This document shows, one piece after another, positions 1-11,893 of a DNA stretch of 20,283 nucleotides. Each line of letters opens with the position of its first letter. Within the stretch, counting starts at the first letter, position 1. The translations under genes were made by a program, and so were the position numbers. The DNA is taken from assembly GCA_024196135.1 (NCBI GenBank), contig JAMQCK010000544.1:1-20283 (forward strand). Reading direction: 5' to 3'. This DNA comes from Pleurotus ostreatus/Saccharomyces cerevisiae fusant. Taxonomy: Eukaryota > Opisthokonta. Under the pieces are notes generated by a model. It saw only the letters and a list, made by a program, of their open reading frames with translations. It was not told the origin of the DNA and ran no database searches.

Positions 1-375
1 TGTCATCAGGAGAACGGAGTCGACGTCTCTTCAGCTTTGGGCCGTATCAGAGCTCTAGCAGATAGTGAACGGCGTCACAAACGACGCGCGCAGCACCATG
101 ACGGCCAGGAAAGAGGGGACACAGCAACCGACACCAGCGGATACGCCGCCTCAGCGAGCAGGCAGCCGCGGGCGGCCCAAGAATCCCGGGGAGGAGGACG
201 AGAAGGGCGGCGCCGATATGCCCTCTGGAGGCTGGCCGGACCGCGGGCGCTCCAGGGTACGGCGCCCATCGAACCCGCTCTCGGAAGACAATCTGCGGAG
301 GAGGTGCGTCTCAGTGCTCATATGCCCGATGCAGATGGCTGACGATCACGACTCTGCAGAGGATACCACTCGCTC
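1..375 (+). other. Upstream region of the MAP kinase gene with a possible alternative first exon and 5' intron
   Basis: The conserved kinase start is the ATG at 376. An ATG at 98 in good context (caccATGa) opens a frame to 303, where a GTGCGT donor begins a 56-nt intron-like segment (304-359) with a CTGAC branch site and a CTCTGCAG end. Joining 303 to 360 runs in frame into the kinase ATG. It would add 74 residues (68 codons plus a split codon and GYHSL), giving a 709-residue protein. The added segment is disordered and basic, with an AT-hook-like RGRPK near residue 24. Alternatives are a spliced 5' UTR or the start of another transcript. An in-frame TGA at 340-342 excludes an unspliced extension. 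The splice signals are seen; use of this exon is inferred. Confidence 0.4.
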
Positions 376-2961
<2,586 letters not shown>

Positions 2962-3924
2962 TGGTCAAGATTGGTGGTGAGCATGGCAGGATGATCAGCG
3001 GGAGTGACGGGGGGTGGGCAGTTTAATGTGAAGGTCAGAGGAAGAAGCATAACAATTTCTTGGATGCGAGACGGATGGGAAACACATGCTCTAGACTAAC
3101 TTAGTTCAGGACCTCTACTACATGCTAGATACAGCCCAGGTCAGCTACGAAATGGGTGACCAGTTAGCTTTACTGAGGTTGTGGGTGCGCCATCTAGATG
3201 GCACGTGAACAAGCCGGCCATTGCCGACAAATGTCCTTCGAGTCTTCCACCGGACTTGTGCTCCTTCCTCTTTGCCCTCTCCGTTCAGGCCCATTTCTGT
3301 ATCGACGCATGCATAAGCTTATGGCCTCTCAATGTTCCTGATCACTGTGATGCGTAAGCTCTGGTTGGCCGTTGTTCCCGAGGTTGGATCGCGACCTTTG
3401 CTTCAACTCAATCTGCGACCTTACCCTCAACATCATGCATTGGCTGACTCGAAATCCTCGTGACGCACTGGTAGCAATATACTGACATTGGCGGACTATG
3501 TAATGGGAGAATGACGGCTCCGACCAGCGTCACATCCTCTTCGGAAGGCTCTCGTCAATACTGAGATGGCCCTTCCTCGGGACCTCGTGCCTTATCTCCC
3601 TAGAGATCAGTGGTTCTACTTGCATCAGCGCATTCCTTCTCATCATCGCAGCTTGTCTATACCCTATGCACCATGCTTAATGGAGAAAGCGGAAGTGCCT
3701 CCCTCTACCACATCCCCCGATCCTGGAGAAACCTCTGCCCCAGGATTCTCCGTCACTCAATACTTCGAAGACCCCACATCACCTCGCGCAATACACTCCA
3801 TGACCTTGTTCTTGCATTGCGGAGATACACGACGACCCCGCAATCCTCGTTGATCCTGCTTCTTGCCCAGTATATAGGCGGCCGCGGAAGGGACATAGGT
3901 CAACGACGATCCCCGCCCTTCGAC
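2962..3924. other. Intergenic region: 3' flank of the MAP kinase gene and promoter of the AA9 gene
   Basis: No coding signal is seen here; short open frames lack codon bias and splice support. The left part should hold the 3' UTR of the kinase gene. Perfect 12-bp palindromes occur at 3190-3201 (CCATCTAGATGG) and 3312-3323 (CATAAGCTTATG), and ATCACTGTGAT lies at 3341-3351. The right part is the AA9 promoter, with a TATA box at 3871. Two sequences fit the carbon-repressor consensus SYGGRG: CTGGAG at 3723-3728, and CCCCAG (reverse) at 3738-3743. Such short sites are common by chance. Confidence 0.5.
3871..3876 (+). promoter_or_regulatory. TATA box of the AA9 monooxygenase gene
   Basis: TATATA followed by GGCGGC lies 54 nt upstream of the ATG at 3925. 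That distance leaves room for a short 5' UTR, as is common for highly expressed secreted fungal enzymes. Confidence 0.55.
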
Positions 3925-5013
3925 ATGGTTAGGCTTACCTCTCTTGCCGTTCTCGGCTCTGTCGTCGCCGCTGTCTCTGCGCACACGCGTGTGTGGGGCG
4001 TGTATGTGAACGGCGGGTATCAGGGAGATGGGATCGGTCAATATGTGCGTAGATGGGTGACTTCCGTCAATATTTTTCTCTGATATCGCTCAGGTCCGCT
4101 CGCCGCCCACGAACAATCCTGTAAAGACATCGGTCTTCACCCTCGTTCAAGGAGACCGAAGCTGACTCTGTGGCACAGGTCAAGGACTTGACGTCTGCGG
4201 CTATGAAGTGCAATGTGAATGACGCTCGTGAGTTTGTTGTCTTTTCTTAGCCGAGACCACGCACTCACGCTTGCTGCAGAGGTACCCAAGCGCGTCTCCG
4301 TCGCCGGCGGTGACGAGCTCAGCTTCGAGTGGTACCACGACTAGTGGGTGACTATCGCGCTTCACGGCTCTACCTGCTGAATTGCTCGCAGCCGCAATGA
4401 CGATATCATCGCCAGCTCTCACCACGGACCCAGTGCGTAGCCGTTTAATTTGCTACTTCGCGCAGATACTCATTTGTCTCTCTTTACAGTCCAGGTATAC
4501 ATGAGCGGCGACGACGGTGCGACCTGGACCAAGATCGCCTCGGACGGCTACGACACCGGCAGCTCAACCTGGGCCGTCGACCGCCTCATCTCCGCCGGAG
4601 GCAAGCACAGCGTCATCATCCCCGACGTCCCGGCCGGCGACTACCTCCTACGTGGTACGTCTACCACTCCATCCCTACTCCCCCTCCTCCCCCTCCTGCT
4701 CCTCCCCTCTTCACCCTCCCCACTATTTAACAAGTCCTCCCTCGCAGCCGAAATCGTCGCCCTCCACGAGGCCGACGTCGCCTACAGCCAGAACCCCATC
4801 CGCGGCGCGCAGAACTACCCCAGCTGCACGCAAATCACCGTGACCAGCAACGGCTCGGATGCCCTGCCCGCGGGCGTCAAGTTCCCAGGCGCGTACACGG
4901 ACAGCACGCCGGGCATCATCTTCAACATCTGGCCGCCCAACGCGCAGGACCCGGCGACGTATCAGGTGCCGGGGCCTGCGGTTTGGGATAAGGCGCCGGG
5001 CGGGAGCGTCTGA
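3925..5013 (+). CDS. AA9 lytic polysaccharide monooxygenase (former GH61), secreted, 7 exons
   Basis: This is a copper-dependent monooxygenase that cleaves cellulose or related glucans oxidatively outside the cell. Exons: 3925-4044, 4094-4120, 4179-4227, 4280-4343, 4392-4432, 4490-4654 and 4748-5013. They give 243 residues in frame; introns are 48-58 nt except the last (93 nt). Residues 1-19 form a signal peptide ending VSA, so mature His1 is H20, the first histidine-brace ligand. The second brace ligand is H97 in SSHHGPIQVYM. The active-site set is completed by H162 (ALHEA), Q177 and axial Y179 in GAQNYPSC. C60 and C182 match the conserved disulfide. The C-terminal motif PGIIFNIW is typical of AA9. 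There is no CBM1 domain or linker, so it is a single-domain enzyme. Regioselectivity cannot be read. It converges with the minus-strand gene ending at 5265. Confidence 0.93.
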
Positions 5014-5264
5014 AGCCTTCCTCTATGTTTCTCGATATGTTCGGATTGTACTCTAGTACTAGTGTCTGTGGGACTGTCATGAATTATGAAGTCTGTTCCA
5101 GTTCGGCAGGAGACCGAGTCGAAGCATTTTCAACACGCGAGATCATCGCAGCCAGCAACTAAATTCCAGGCGATGAGGGAGTGCTCGTGAAAGGCATGCG
5201 ATGAAATAAAGTAGTGAAAACATTACAGGAACAGTAAACAATGCGACTAGTCATGCAAACATGC
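5014..5264. other. Convergent intergenic region
   Basis: These 251 bp separate the stop codons of two convergent genes and must hold both 3' UTRs. An AATAAA lies at about 5203 on the + strand. It could serve the AA9 transcript, but fungal polyadenylation signals are loose. No gene is seen. Confidence 0.5.
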
Positions 5265-8200
5265 TCATAAACCCTCGAAAAACGACAGATCCTGCGCCGA
5301 CAACCCTCCCTTTGGCGGCGGCCCCGAGGCCTTCGCGGGCACGGGACTGCTCCCAAAGAGTCCAGCGAAGGGGTCTGCTGGTGCTGGTGCCGGCGGAGGT
5401 GGCGACGCGACTGATCTTGAAGGAGCAGCAGGCGCAGACGGGAATGAGAAGCCTGAAGGTGGTGAAAGTACCGGCGCAACTGAGGAGGGAGCTTGCGAGG
5501 TCGCAGGCGGTGCAGGCGCTTCCCAAAGGATGGGTGGAGGCGCCAGGGTAGGCACGGTCGGCGTTGGTGGTGCGTTGAGCTTAGACTGCAACGGTGTGCC
5601 GGATTGTATGAGCGGCGGCGGTCGCACGAATTTGCCTGAGATGAAGCGTTAGCACCCTTCTGACATACGGTTTTATGGAAACACTCACTCGGCGGCTTTG
5701 CCACCGTCGTAGGCTCCGACGACGACGACTTCAAATGCCCCGTCGCATGCGCAACACCTATTGCGCCATTACTGCTACTCGCACCCACGGACCCACTTCC
5801 CTCCCCAAGCAAATCTTCATGCCCGGAGGGGGGCGGCGGTATCGCCTCCGGCAACGGCGACGGCGGTGCAGGCGGCCACCTCCCCTGCCGATGCGCCGCC
5901 GCCTCCATCAAGCTCAACGTCCGCATATGCGCCGCGCCCGATACCTTCTTCGGCGGCGGCATCACGGAGGGCGAATAGAGCGGCGGTGGCGGCGAGAACA
6001 CATCCGAGCCTCCGGGCACGTTCAACGTCTGCGCCTCCTGCGGTGTATACGGGGCGGGCTGCATGATGCGCGGCGCGGCGAGGCCCAACCCCAGAGGCGG
6101 CGGTCGATTCTTCGCTGGCGGACGAGGCGGTGAGGGCGTTTGTATTGCGGATGTCTGCTTGTGGTCGCCGTCGCCGTCTGTGAGGCCCCAGAGGCTGTCT
6201 ACGGCTTTTGCATCCGTGGGCGACACGAAGTCGTCAAAGTCGTCGAAGCTGTCGTTTGCGGGTGCCTGCGCCATCATAGCGGACGACGTCGACGCCGTGC
6301 TCGGCAGCGATGCCAGCGACATCCCACTTGAGAACCCGCCCATCGCAGGCTTCCCGTACGCGCCTGGTGACGCGTTGCTATTAGCCGCTGGCTGCGTTGG
6401 CGGCGACGGGTCTCCGAACAGCGCTGGCGACATGTCCCCTATCAACCCCTGCCTTGTCCCCTCCGGCGACAGGACCCCCAGTGGGTCATTGGCGCGCTTG
6501 TCAGGCAACGCCGACGAGAAATCGCTGAAGTCGTCATCGTCGTCATCGCCCAGCAGCGACGGCGGAATGACCGGCTGAGGCGGCGGCTGCCTCGATATCG
6601 ACGAGCCCGGCCGATGCCCTGGTCGCGAGCTTGTAAGAGGTGCCGCTGAGGACGAAGGCGGCGGCGCCAGCGAGAACGCAGGTGCCAGCTTCGGCACAGC
6701 AGCCACAGGCGCGGGCGTCGAAGACATGATCGCGACAGGCGTGCCTCTCCGCGCCCCAATCGCAGGCGACTGAGCACGCGCCGTGATCGACGGCGGACGC
6801 GACGCGATCGACGGTGGGCGCGACATTGCCGGCGCGCTCTGCTGGTATTGTGGTTGTGGTGGCGGTTGCGATCTCGGCTGCTGTGGCGGCACAAATGAAG
6901 TCTGTTTCGGCGGCGGCGCAAAAGAAGCCTGCTTCTGCACAGGCGGCGGCGCCGCGTCGAACGCGCCAAAGTCAAGGTCGAGGAAATCGTTCTGCGGCGC
7001 CGTCGACGCCGTCCCGGAGGAGGTCATGGAAGTCATAGACGAGCCCGTCATCGTGGGCGACATCGGTTTCATGATCGGCGGGATATTACTAGTCGGCAGG
7101 ATGCTGGTGGGTGACATGATACTGGTCGGTGACAGGACGTTGCTCGTTGGCATGCGCACGGTCGTCGTCGTCGGGTGTAGCGGTGGGGAGTTGAGAAGCG
7201 TCGCAGACGTCGTGGGTCTGACAGCCGGCAGGGACTGCGGCCTCGCTGCGCTCGATGACGACGAACCTGGTGGAGGCGGAAGCGGAGCGATCTTCGGCCC
7301 CGCGGGTGGGGGCGCGAGCCGCGGGGGCAGCGCCGCAGGCGAGTGGAATGCCATGTCGAGATTGAAGGACGACGTCGCGCGGTGTCCTGGCTTCGTCTCC
7401 GCGGTGGGCTCGACCTCATTGAGAAAGTCAAGATCGTCCGTCGAGAGCGCGAGCGAGGCGCGTTCTGAAGAGGACGAGCGGCGGGAAAAGCGGCTTAAGA
7501 AGCGGGAGACAGCGGAGGGCGCTGGGGCGGGGGCGGGGAATATTTCGGGTGCATGGCTATTGGATGGCTGAAGTTGGGGAGGGCTGGTGATGGGGGGAGT
7601 GGATGGCTTTGCAGTGGCTGGCGCGCTCTGCGTGGCTTGCATGATGGGTGGCGTGGAGGTCGTAGGTGACTTCGCCGAAGCCGGTGAAGCGCGTGTAGGC
7701 GTACGAGGCGCGTCCATACTCGCTCGCGGTGTACCAGAGGTAGACGCTGCAGCAGACACAGGCGGCGTAGACGATCTCCTGCTGAACAATGACGAGAACA
7801 GCCCGCCAGCGGGTTTCCTCTCCGTCGGAGACATCGGCTCCAGGCGCTCTTCCTTGGGCAGGATCTTCCAGCCTGTCGGGACCACGGCGTCTTCGTTGTA
7901 CTCGGGCCGTGCCTTGACGGATGCCTCCCAAGCGAGAGATCCTTTCGACGATCCGAGGTGATGCATGGGGCTCAGGCGGGCGAGTGTAGCATGCCGTGTC
8001 AGTCTGATGGTCTCTGCCATACGCTTTGCGGTGACGGATCTTGGGAAGGGCGTGAAGCCGGAGAAGGATACATCTTGAGGGATGAGGCGATCGACAAGAG
8101 TGTCCCTGTAGAGAATTAGGTAGAGCATGAGAACGCGCATAGAGCACGCACATTCCCTCCAGCTCGTCAATGGCGGGGTGGCGCGCATGAGGTCGACCGC

Positions 8201-9221
8201 GTTGCATAACCATCGCTTCCTCCTCTTCCTCTTCCTCCTCTTCCTCTTGCTCATCTTCCTCTGCTTGTTCGGTGGTGCCCTCGTCAGGAGTCGGAGTGTC
8301 TTTCCTCATATCGGGGCTGACAGCCTGGTCGACGTGTTCCTTCTCCTTGCCCTCTGCTATGTCGGCGGGCTTCACCTGGTCACCTTCTTCCTCCTCCTTC
8401 TCTGTAGCATCTTCCTTCTTGACGCGCTGCTTCTTCCTTGTTGACCAGTAGTCGCGTGAGAAGTCTTCCAGCTGAGCGAGTATGGACGCGAGCAATTCTG
8501 GAGGCTGAGCTAAATCATTGAGCACCCCGGACGTATAACATTGCAGACTACGCACCACATAGTGATCCTGCTTCGCCTTCGCCTGCTTCGCGGCCTCCCA
8601 CTCGTCCACGGACTGCGCATCGTCGCCCCCCGCCCCCCACTCCGCGCCCCATGCCTCCGCGGGCGAGTCCAGCGCTGCTGCGACGCTCCCGTCGACAGGC
8701 GGCGCCCATGCATCTTCCGTCTCTGCCGCAAAGGCGTTGACGTCCGCTGCAAAGGCGTCTACGTCGTCCGGGCTCCCCGGTAGGGACGCGACGTGCGGTG
8801 GCGTCGGGTGCGACGGCGGCGGGGAAGGTGATCGCGTCGTCGGCGAGCGGTACACGTCCCGCTCTTCCTCATCCTCAGGCTGCGCCGGCTCCTCTTCTTC
8901 TTCTTCCTCATCTTCCTTCTCGTCCAGATCCTCCGGCGCCAGCGTCCTTCCAAGCGGGATATCCGCAAAGCTCGACTCCGTCGCCCACCCATTCGCATCG
9001 TCCGCCGCATTCAGCTTCCCCCACAGATTCGTCCCCGAGTACGCCGCGGGATCCGCCCACTCGATCCCAGGCCCCGCCGACCACGACGGGAGGGCGATGT
9101 CCGCTTCCTGCCCCTCGTCCGCGGGCGCGTCGAACTTCACATCGAGCTTGAGGTTCACTATCGGTGACCGCGGCCGGTCGTCGTTATTGTCCGCCCATGC
9201 ATTACCCCAAGGATCGTCCAT
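5265..9221 (-). CDS. Large disordered Pro/Ser-rich protein with adaptor-ear-like DFxxF motifs (hypothetical), 4 exons
   Basis: I do not recognise a named family. Exons on the minus strand are 9221-8556, 8504-8152, 8105-5689 and 5635-5265. Introns of 51, 46 and 53 nt have GTGCGT or GTGAGT donors. The spliced frame encodes 1,268 residues. The N-terminus begins MDDPWGNAW and carries further W motifs (NLWGKL, EAWGAEWG). A long Glu run lies at about 310-322. A short conserved-looking block (about 340-430, containing IPQDVSFSGFTPFPRS and PTGWKILPKEE) is followed by about 800 residues of Pro/Ser/Thr/Ala-rich sequence. Acidic aromatic motifs are spread through it: DLDFGAFD (about 717), DDDFSDFSS (about 863), DDFDDFV (about 961) and DSLWGL (about 976). 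The C-terminus is ADPFAGLF...DLSFFEGL. DPW and DFxDF motifs are known ligands of clathrin-adaptor ears in synergin/aftiphilin-type proteins, so a trafficking accessory role is inferred, not shown. It is divergent with the J-protein gene. Confidence 0.85.
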
Positions 9222-9320
9222 GAAGCACTATTCACATCAAGAATAAGCAGTCGGGGGAGGAAACAATGGGCGGGGAAGCTCAGAATCTAACTTGGAATTC
9301 GGGCCTGCGACGGGTGCCCC

Positions 9321-9341
9321 TCCACGTGCGCTGCACGTGGA
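9321..9341. promoter_or_regulatory. Paired E-box palindrome (two CACGTG cores)
   Basis: TCCACGTGC and its exact reverse complement GCACGTGGA flank a 3-nt spacer (GCT). Each arm contains the CACGTG E-box bound by bHLH factors. The matching site in the second promoter copy (19,846-19,866) has lost both cores (CACGCG and TACGTG). Binding is inferred. Confidence 0.5.
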
Positions 9342-9545
9342 CGGAATCTCGGCCCGAGTTTTGACTTCCCCCCTTGAGATTGCTGTCTGCACTTTGTGCA
9401 CCTTGGACGCAACGAGGAGGATACCAAGAAACACTTTGAAAGGGAGAGGGTGGACCCCGCCTGGAGTTTGCCTAGATTTTGCCCTTCCGGGGCGTGGGAC
9501 CTGCAGTGACATCATGCTGGGCCTGCTGCACTGGAGACGGAATCT

Positions 9546-9558
9546 TTCTAGATGCTTC
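9546..9558 (+). promoter_or_regulatory. Heat-shock-element-like site
   Basis: TTCtaGATgcTTC fits three alternating HSF units (nTTCn-nGAAn-nTTCn) with one mismatch, GAT for GAA. It lies about 100 bp upstream of a J-protein ATG, a typical HSF target class. The same site, with one spacer change, is kept in the duplicate promoter at 19,935-19,947. Confidence 0.45.
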
Positions 9559-9656
9559 CGACGCGCCATACTCGTAACTTGCTCTTCACCATCATCTCCA
9601 GCTCGCTTGGGAGGCTCACTGGGTCTATACTGTAGACGAGTCGTCTCGCTATAGCC

Positions 9657-10986
9657 ATGGCCACGCAACTCTACGAGATCCTTGAAATTCGCCAGGACGC
9701 TTCCCCGGAGGAAGGTGTGTAGCAATAATAGCTTACATTGGTGGCGAGATGCGACCCGCCGCCAACGCGCGAACAGAGTGCTGACAACGATACCCAGTGC
9801 GCAAGGCATATAAGAGACTGGCGCTGAAGACACACCCTGACCGCCTGCCTCCCGGCTCGACGTCGGCTGACAAGGCAGCGGCGGAAGAGAAGTTTCGTAA
9901 GGTGCGTGGCTTACGCATGGATCGATGGCCGCATTACTGACCTCCCCGCCACATACAGGTCAACAATGCCTACGAAATCCTGAGCAACGAGGAGAACCGA
10001 AAGGTGTGTCTTGCCCTCGGTTGCACGCCACATCCCACTGATCTCCATCTCCATAGATCTACGACCAGTTCGGCGTCTTCCCTCCCCCAACCGCCGAGCC
10101 CAATGGCCCCTCGTCCTCCTCCCGCTCCCGCCGCGGCACCCGCGACCCCTTCGACGACCCCTTCTTCTCCGGCGCAGGCTTCTTCGGCGGCAGCCCCTTC
10201 GGCACGCGCGAGGGCTCCTTCGGCCCCCGCGGCGGCTCCTTCCTCCCCGACCCCTTCGCCAACGACCCCTTCTTCAGCCGGCGCACCCGCGGCTTCACAT
10301 TCACCGACCCCTTCGAGCTCTTCGACGCCTTCTTTAGCGTGCCGCACGAGCGTAGCGGGGGTTCCGCGAGGGCAGACCCCTTCAGCGGCTTTGGCGGCCG
10401 GCAGGATCCCTTCGGCGCGTTCGGTGGGTTGTTCGGTGGGATGGGGAGTAGCATGCTTGCGCTGCCGTCTGCGTTCGGGACCGGCTTTGGTTCGGGCAGC
10501 CGCTCGTACTCCATGATGAGCTCGGGCTTCGGCAGCTCTTCCGGCGGCGGGTGGACGAGCGAGAGCGTGTCCACCACGACCGTGAACGGCGTGACGACGA
10601 CGGTGCGTGAGAAACGCGACGCGCAGGGGAACGTGCACCGTACGAAGGTTTACCCGGATGGAAGGGAGGTGTATACGATTAATGGGGTGGAGCAGAAGAA
10701 GATCAGTGATGGCGAGCACAAGCGGAAGGCGCTGGAAGATGGGTCGAGTAGTAGGAAGCGGGGGAACGGTGGTGGCGAGCGAGGTAGTGGTGAAGGTGCG
10801 CTGGCCCCGCCGGCTAGGGGCGACAGCATGGAGTCGTCGAGCAGCTCGGAGCCGTACTCCTCTCGCCCATCGTCCTCTTCGCACCTCTCGCACCGCACGT
10901 CGTCCCACCACAGGCATTCTGGGACTGCTAAGGTAAGTCGAGGGGAGGGGGAGCGTAGGGAGAGAGAATGGGGTGGGGGAGCGTAG
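9657..10986 (+). CDS. DNAJB6-like class B J-domain co-chaperone
   Basis: This Hsp40 protein should stimulate Hsp70 ATPase activity through its J-domain. Exons 9657-9714, 9798-9901, 9959-10003 and 10057 onward join in frame; introns are 83, 57 and 53 nt. The J-domain spans residues 1-75 and has HPD at 32-34. A Gly/Phe-rich region with repeated DPF motifs follows (DPFDDPFF, DPFELFDAFF, DPFSGFGG, DPFGAFGG). Next comes a Ser-rich segment, then a block containing VSTTTVNGVTTTVREKR and YTINGVEQ. That block resembles the C-terminal beta segment of animal DNAJB6/DNAJB8. A His/Ser tail ends it. The 3' end is unsure. Reading through gives a stop at 10,984-10,986 (378 residues). A strong GTAAGT donor at 10,933 could instead splice to 11,389-11,416 and then to a stop at 11,642-11,644 (371 residues). 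The first two exons are duplicated at 20,048-20,275. Confidence 0.9.
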
Positions 10987-11270
10987 GGAGAGGGAAAGGG
11001 GAGAAGAGCAAGGGCAGCGCGAAGGGTGTGGGAGATGCGCGAGAAGGTGGAAGGTGAAGGGGCGCGACGTGCGAGAAGGGGGAAGGCGAGGGGGGAGATG
11101 CACGGGAAGGGGGAAGGCGAATGGGCGAGACGCGCGGAAAGGAGGGGCGCGCGAATCGAGGAGGTGTAGGGGACGAAAGGATGGCGAGGGCGAGGGAGGG
11201 CGTGAACGGAAGGGGGAGGGCGAGTGAGGGCGGGGGAGGGCAAGAACGGAAGGGGGAGGGCAGAATGCGG
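10936..11270 (+). repeat. Purine-rich (G/A) degenerate tract
   Basis: The + strand is dominated by G and A in irregular GGGGGAGGG-like words, with repeated AAGGGGGAAGGCGA phrases. It starts right after the possible donor at 10,933 and may be part of an intron or the 3' region of the J-protein gene. No splice-consistent coding frame is seen. Confidence 0.6.
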
Positions 11271-11388
11271 CGCAGGAAGCGCAAAGAACTCACCTCCCCT
11301 AGCTATGCGACGCGCGACCGCGTACTCTACGCGCACCCGGCGTGCACCTAACGCGTACTCTACGCGCACCTACCCCCACCTGCAACAG

Positions 11389-11416
11389 TCATCAGCCAAC
11401 GGCGTGAATGATATCG
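11389..11416 (+). other. Possible 28-nt exon 5 of the J-protein gene
   Basis: The segment follows a CCTGCAACAG acceptor and ends at a GTGAGTGC donor. In phase with exon 4 it reads SSANGVNDI. A further splice to the ACTAACGGCAG acceptor ending at 11,639 would add G and a TAA stop. The intron before it would be 455 nt, far longer than others nearby, so this model is tentative. Confidence 0.3.
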
Positions 11417-11429
11417 GTGAGTGCTTACC

Positions 11430-11880
11430 TTCGTCCTTGTCTCCCTCGCCCCTTCGCTCCCTTTCCCCCTCCCCCTACCCCTTTGCTCCTACCCTTTCGC
11501 CTATCCCCTCCCCTCCCCTCCCCCTCCCCTCCGCCTATCCCTTCCCCCCCTTCACCTACCACTCCCCTATCGCCTCCTTACCCCCTCTCCTCCACTTTGT
11601 ATACCCACCTCCCACTCCCAACTATCCAACTAACGGCAGGTTAATCGTCTATGAATTGACAATGCGTACTGACCTATCTACCCCCTTCCTCTTCTTCCCT
11701 TACCTCCCACCCTTTCGCCTGCCCCCACCCTTGTGTCTACCTCTCTCCCTTCCTCCTCCTCGTCTCCTTCGCCAGCTTCGCCTGTCCCACCTCACCCCTC
11801 GTTGACTCCTGCCCTCCCTACCCCTCCCCTTCGTCTACCGCCTTACCCCTTCCCTTCGTCTACCCACCCCTACCTACCCT
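11430..11880 (+). repeat. Pyrimidine-rich (C/T) degenerate tract
   Basis: The + strand is almost all C and T here, in CCCCTCCCC and CTTCCCCC words. It mirrors the purine-rich tract at 10,936-11,270. Frames through it encode only Pro/Ser/Leu-rich low-complexity sequence and are not taken as genes. Confidence 0.6.
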
Positions 11881-11893
11881 TTCGGACGTATAG

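Larger units (their letters stand above)
9222..9656. promoter_or_regulatory. Divergent promoter between the disordered-protein gene (-) and the J-protein gene (+)
   Basis: Only 435 bp separate the two start codons, so the genes share upstream sequence. Most of this interval, from 9236 on, recurs at 19,762-20,047 in front of the second J-protein start. The second copy lacks about 150 bp that correspond to roughly 9350-9500. It contains the E-box palindrome and the HSE-like site listed separately. No TATA box is obvious. Confidence 0.6.
9236..9909 (+). repeat. Direct duplication, copy 1 (J-protein promoter and first two exons)
   Basis: This block matches 19,762-20,283 in the same orientation. 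The match begins at ATCAAGAATAAGCAG, 15 bp from the start codon of the minus-strand gene, so that neighbour is not included in the copy. Copy 1 is about 150 bp longer, because about 9350-9500 has no counterpart in copy 2. Confidence 0.9.

Noticed and set aside
5675..7571. Long + strand open frames opposite the large minus-strand gene
   Set aside because: They are antisense shadows of a GC-rich Pro/Ser-coding exon. The minus frame has the right codon bias, splice sites and a complete protein.
5159..8254. Uninterrupted minus frame of about 1,030 codons starting near 8254 as a separate gene
   Set aside because: Its first 49 codons run through the wrong frame of exon 2 and the 46-nt intron, and its end runs past the 5688 donor. 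The four-exon model explains it fully.
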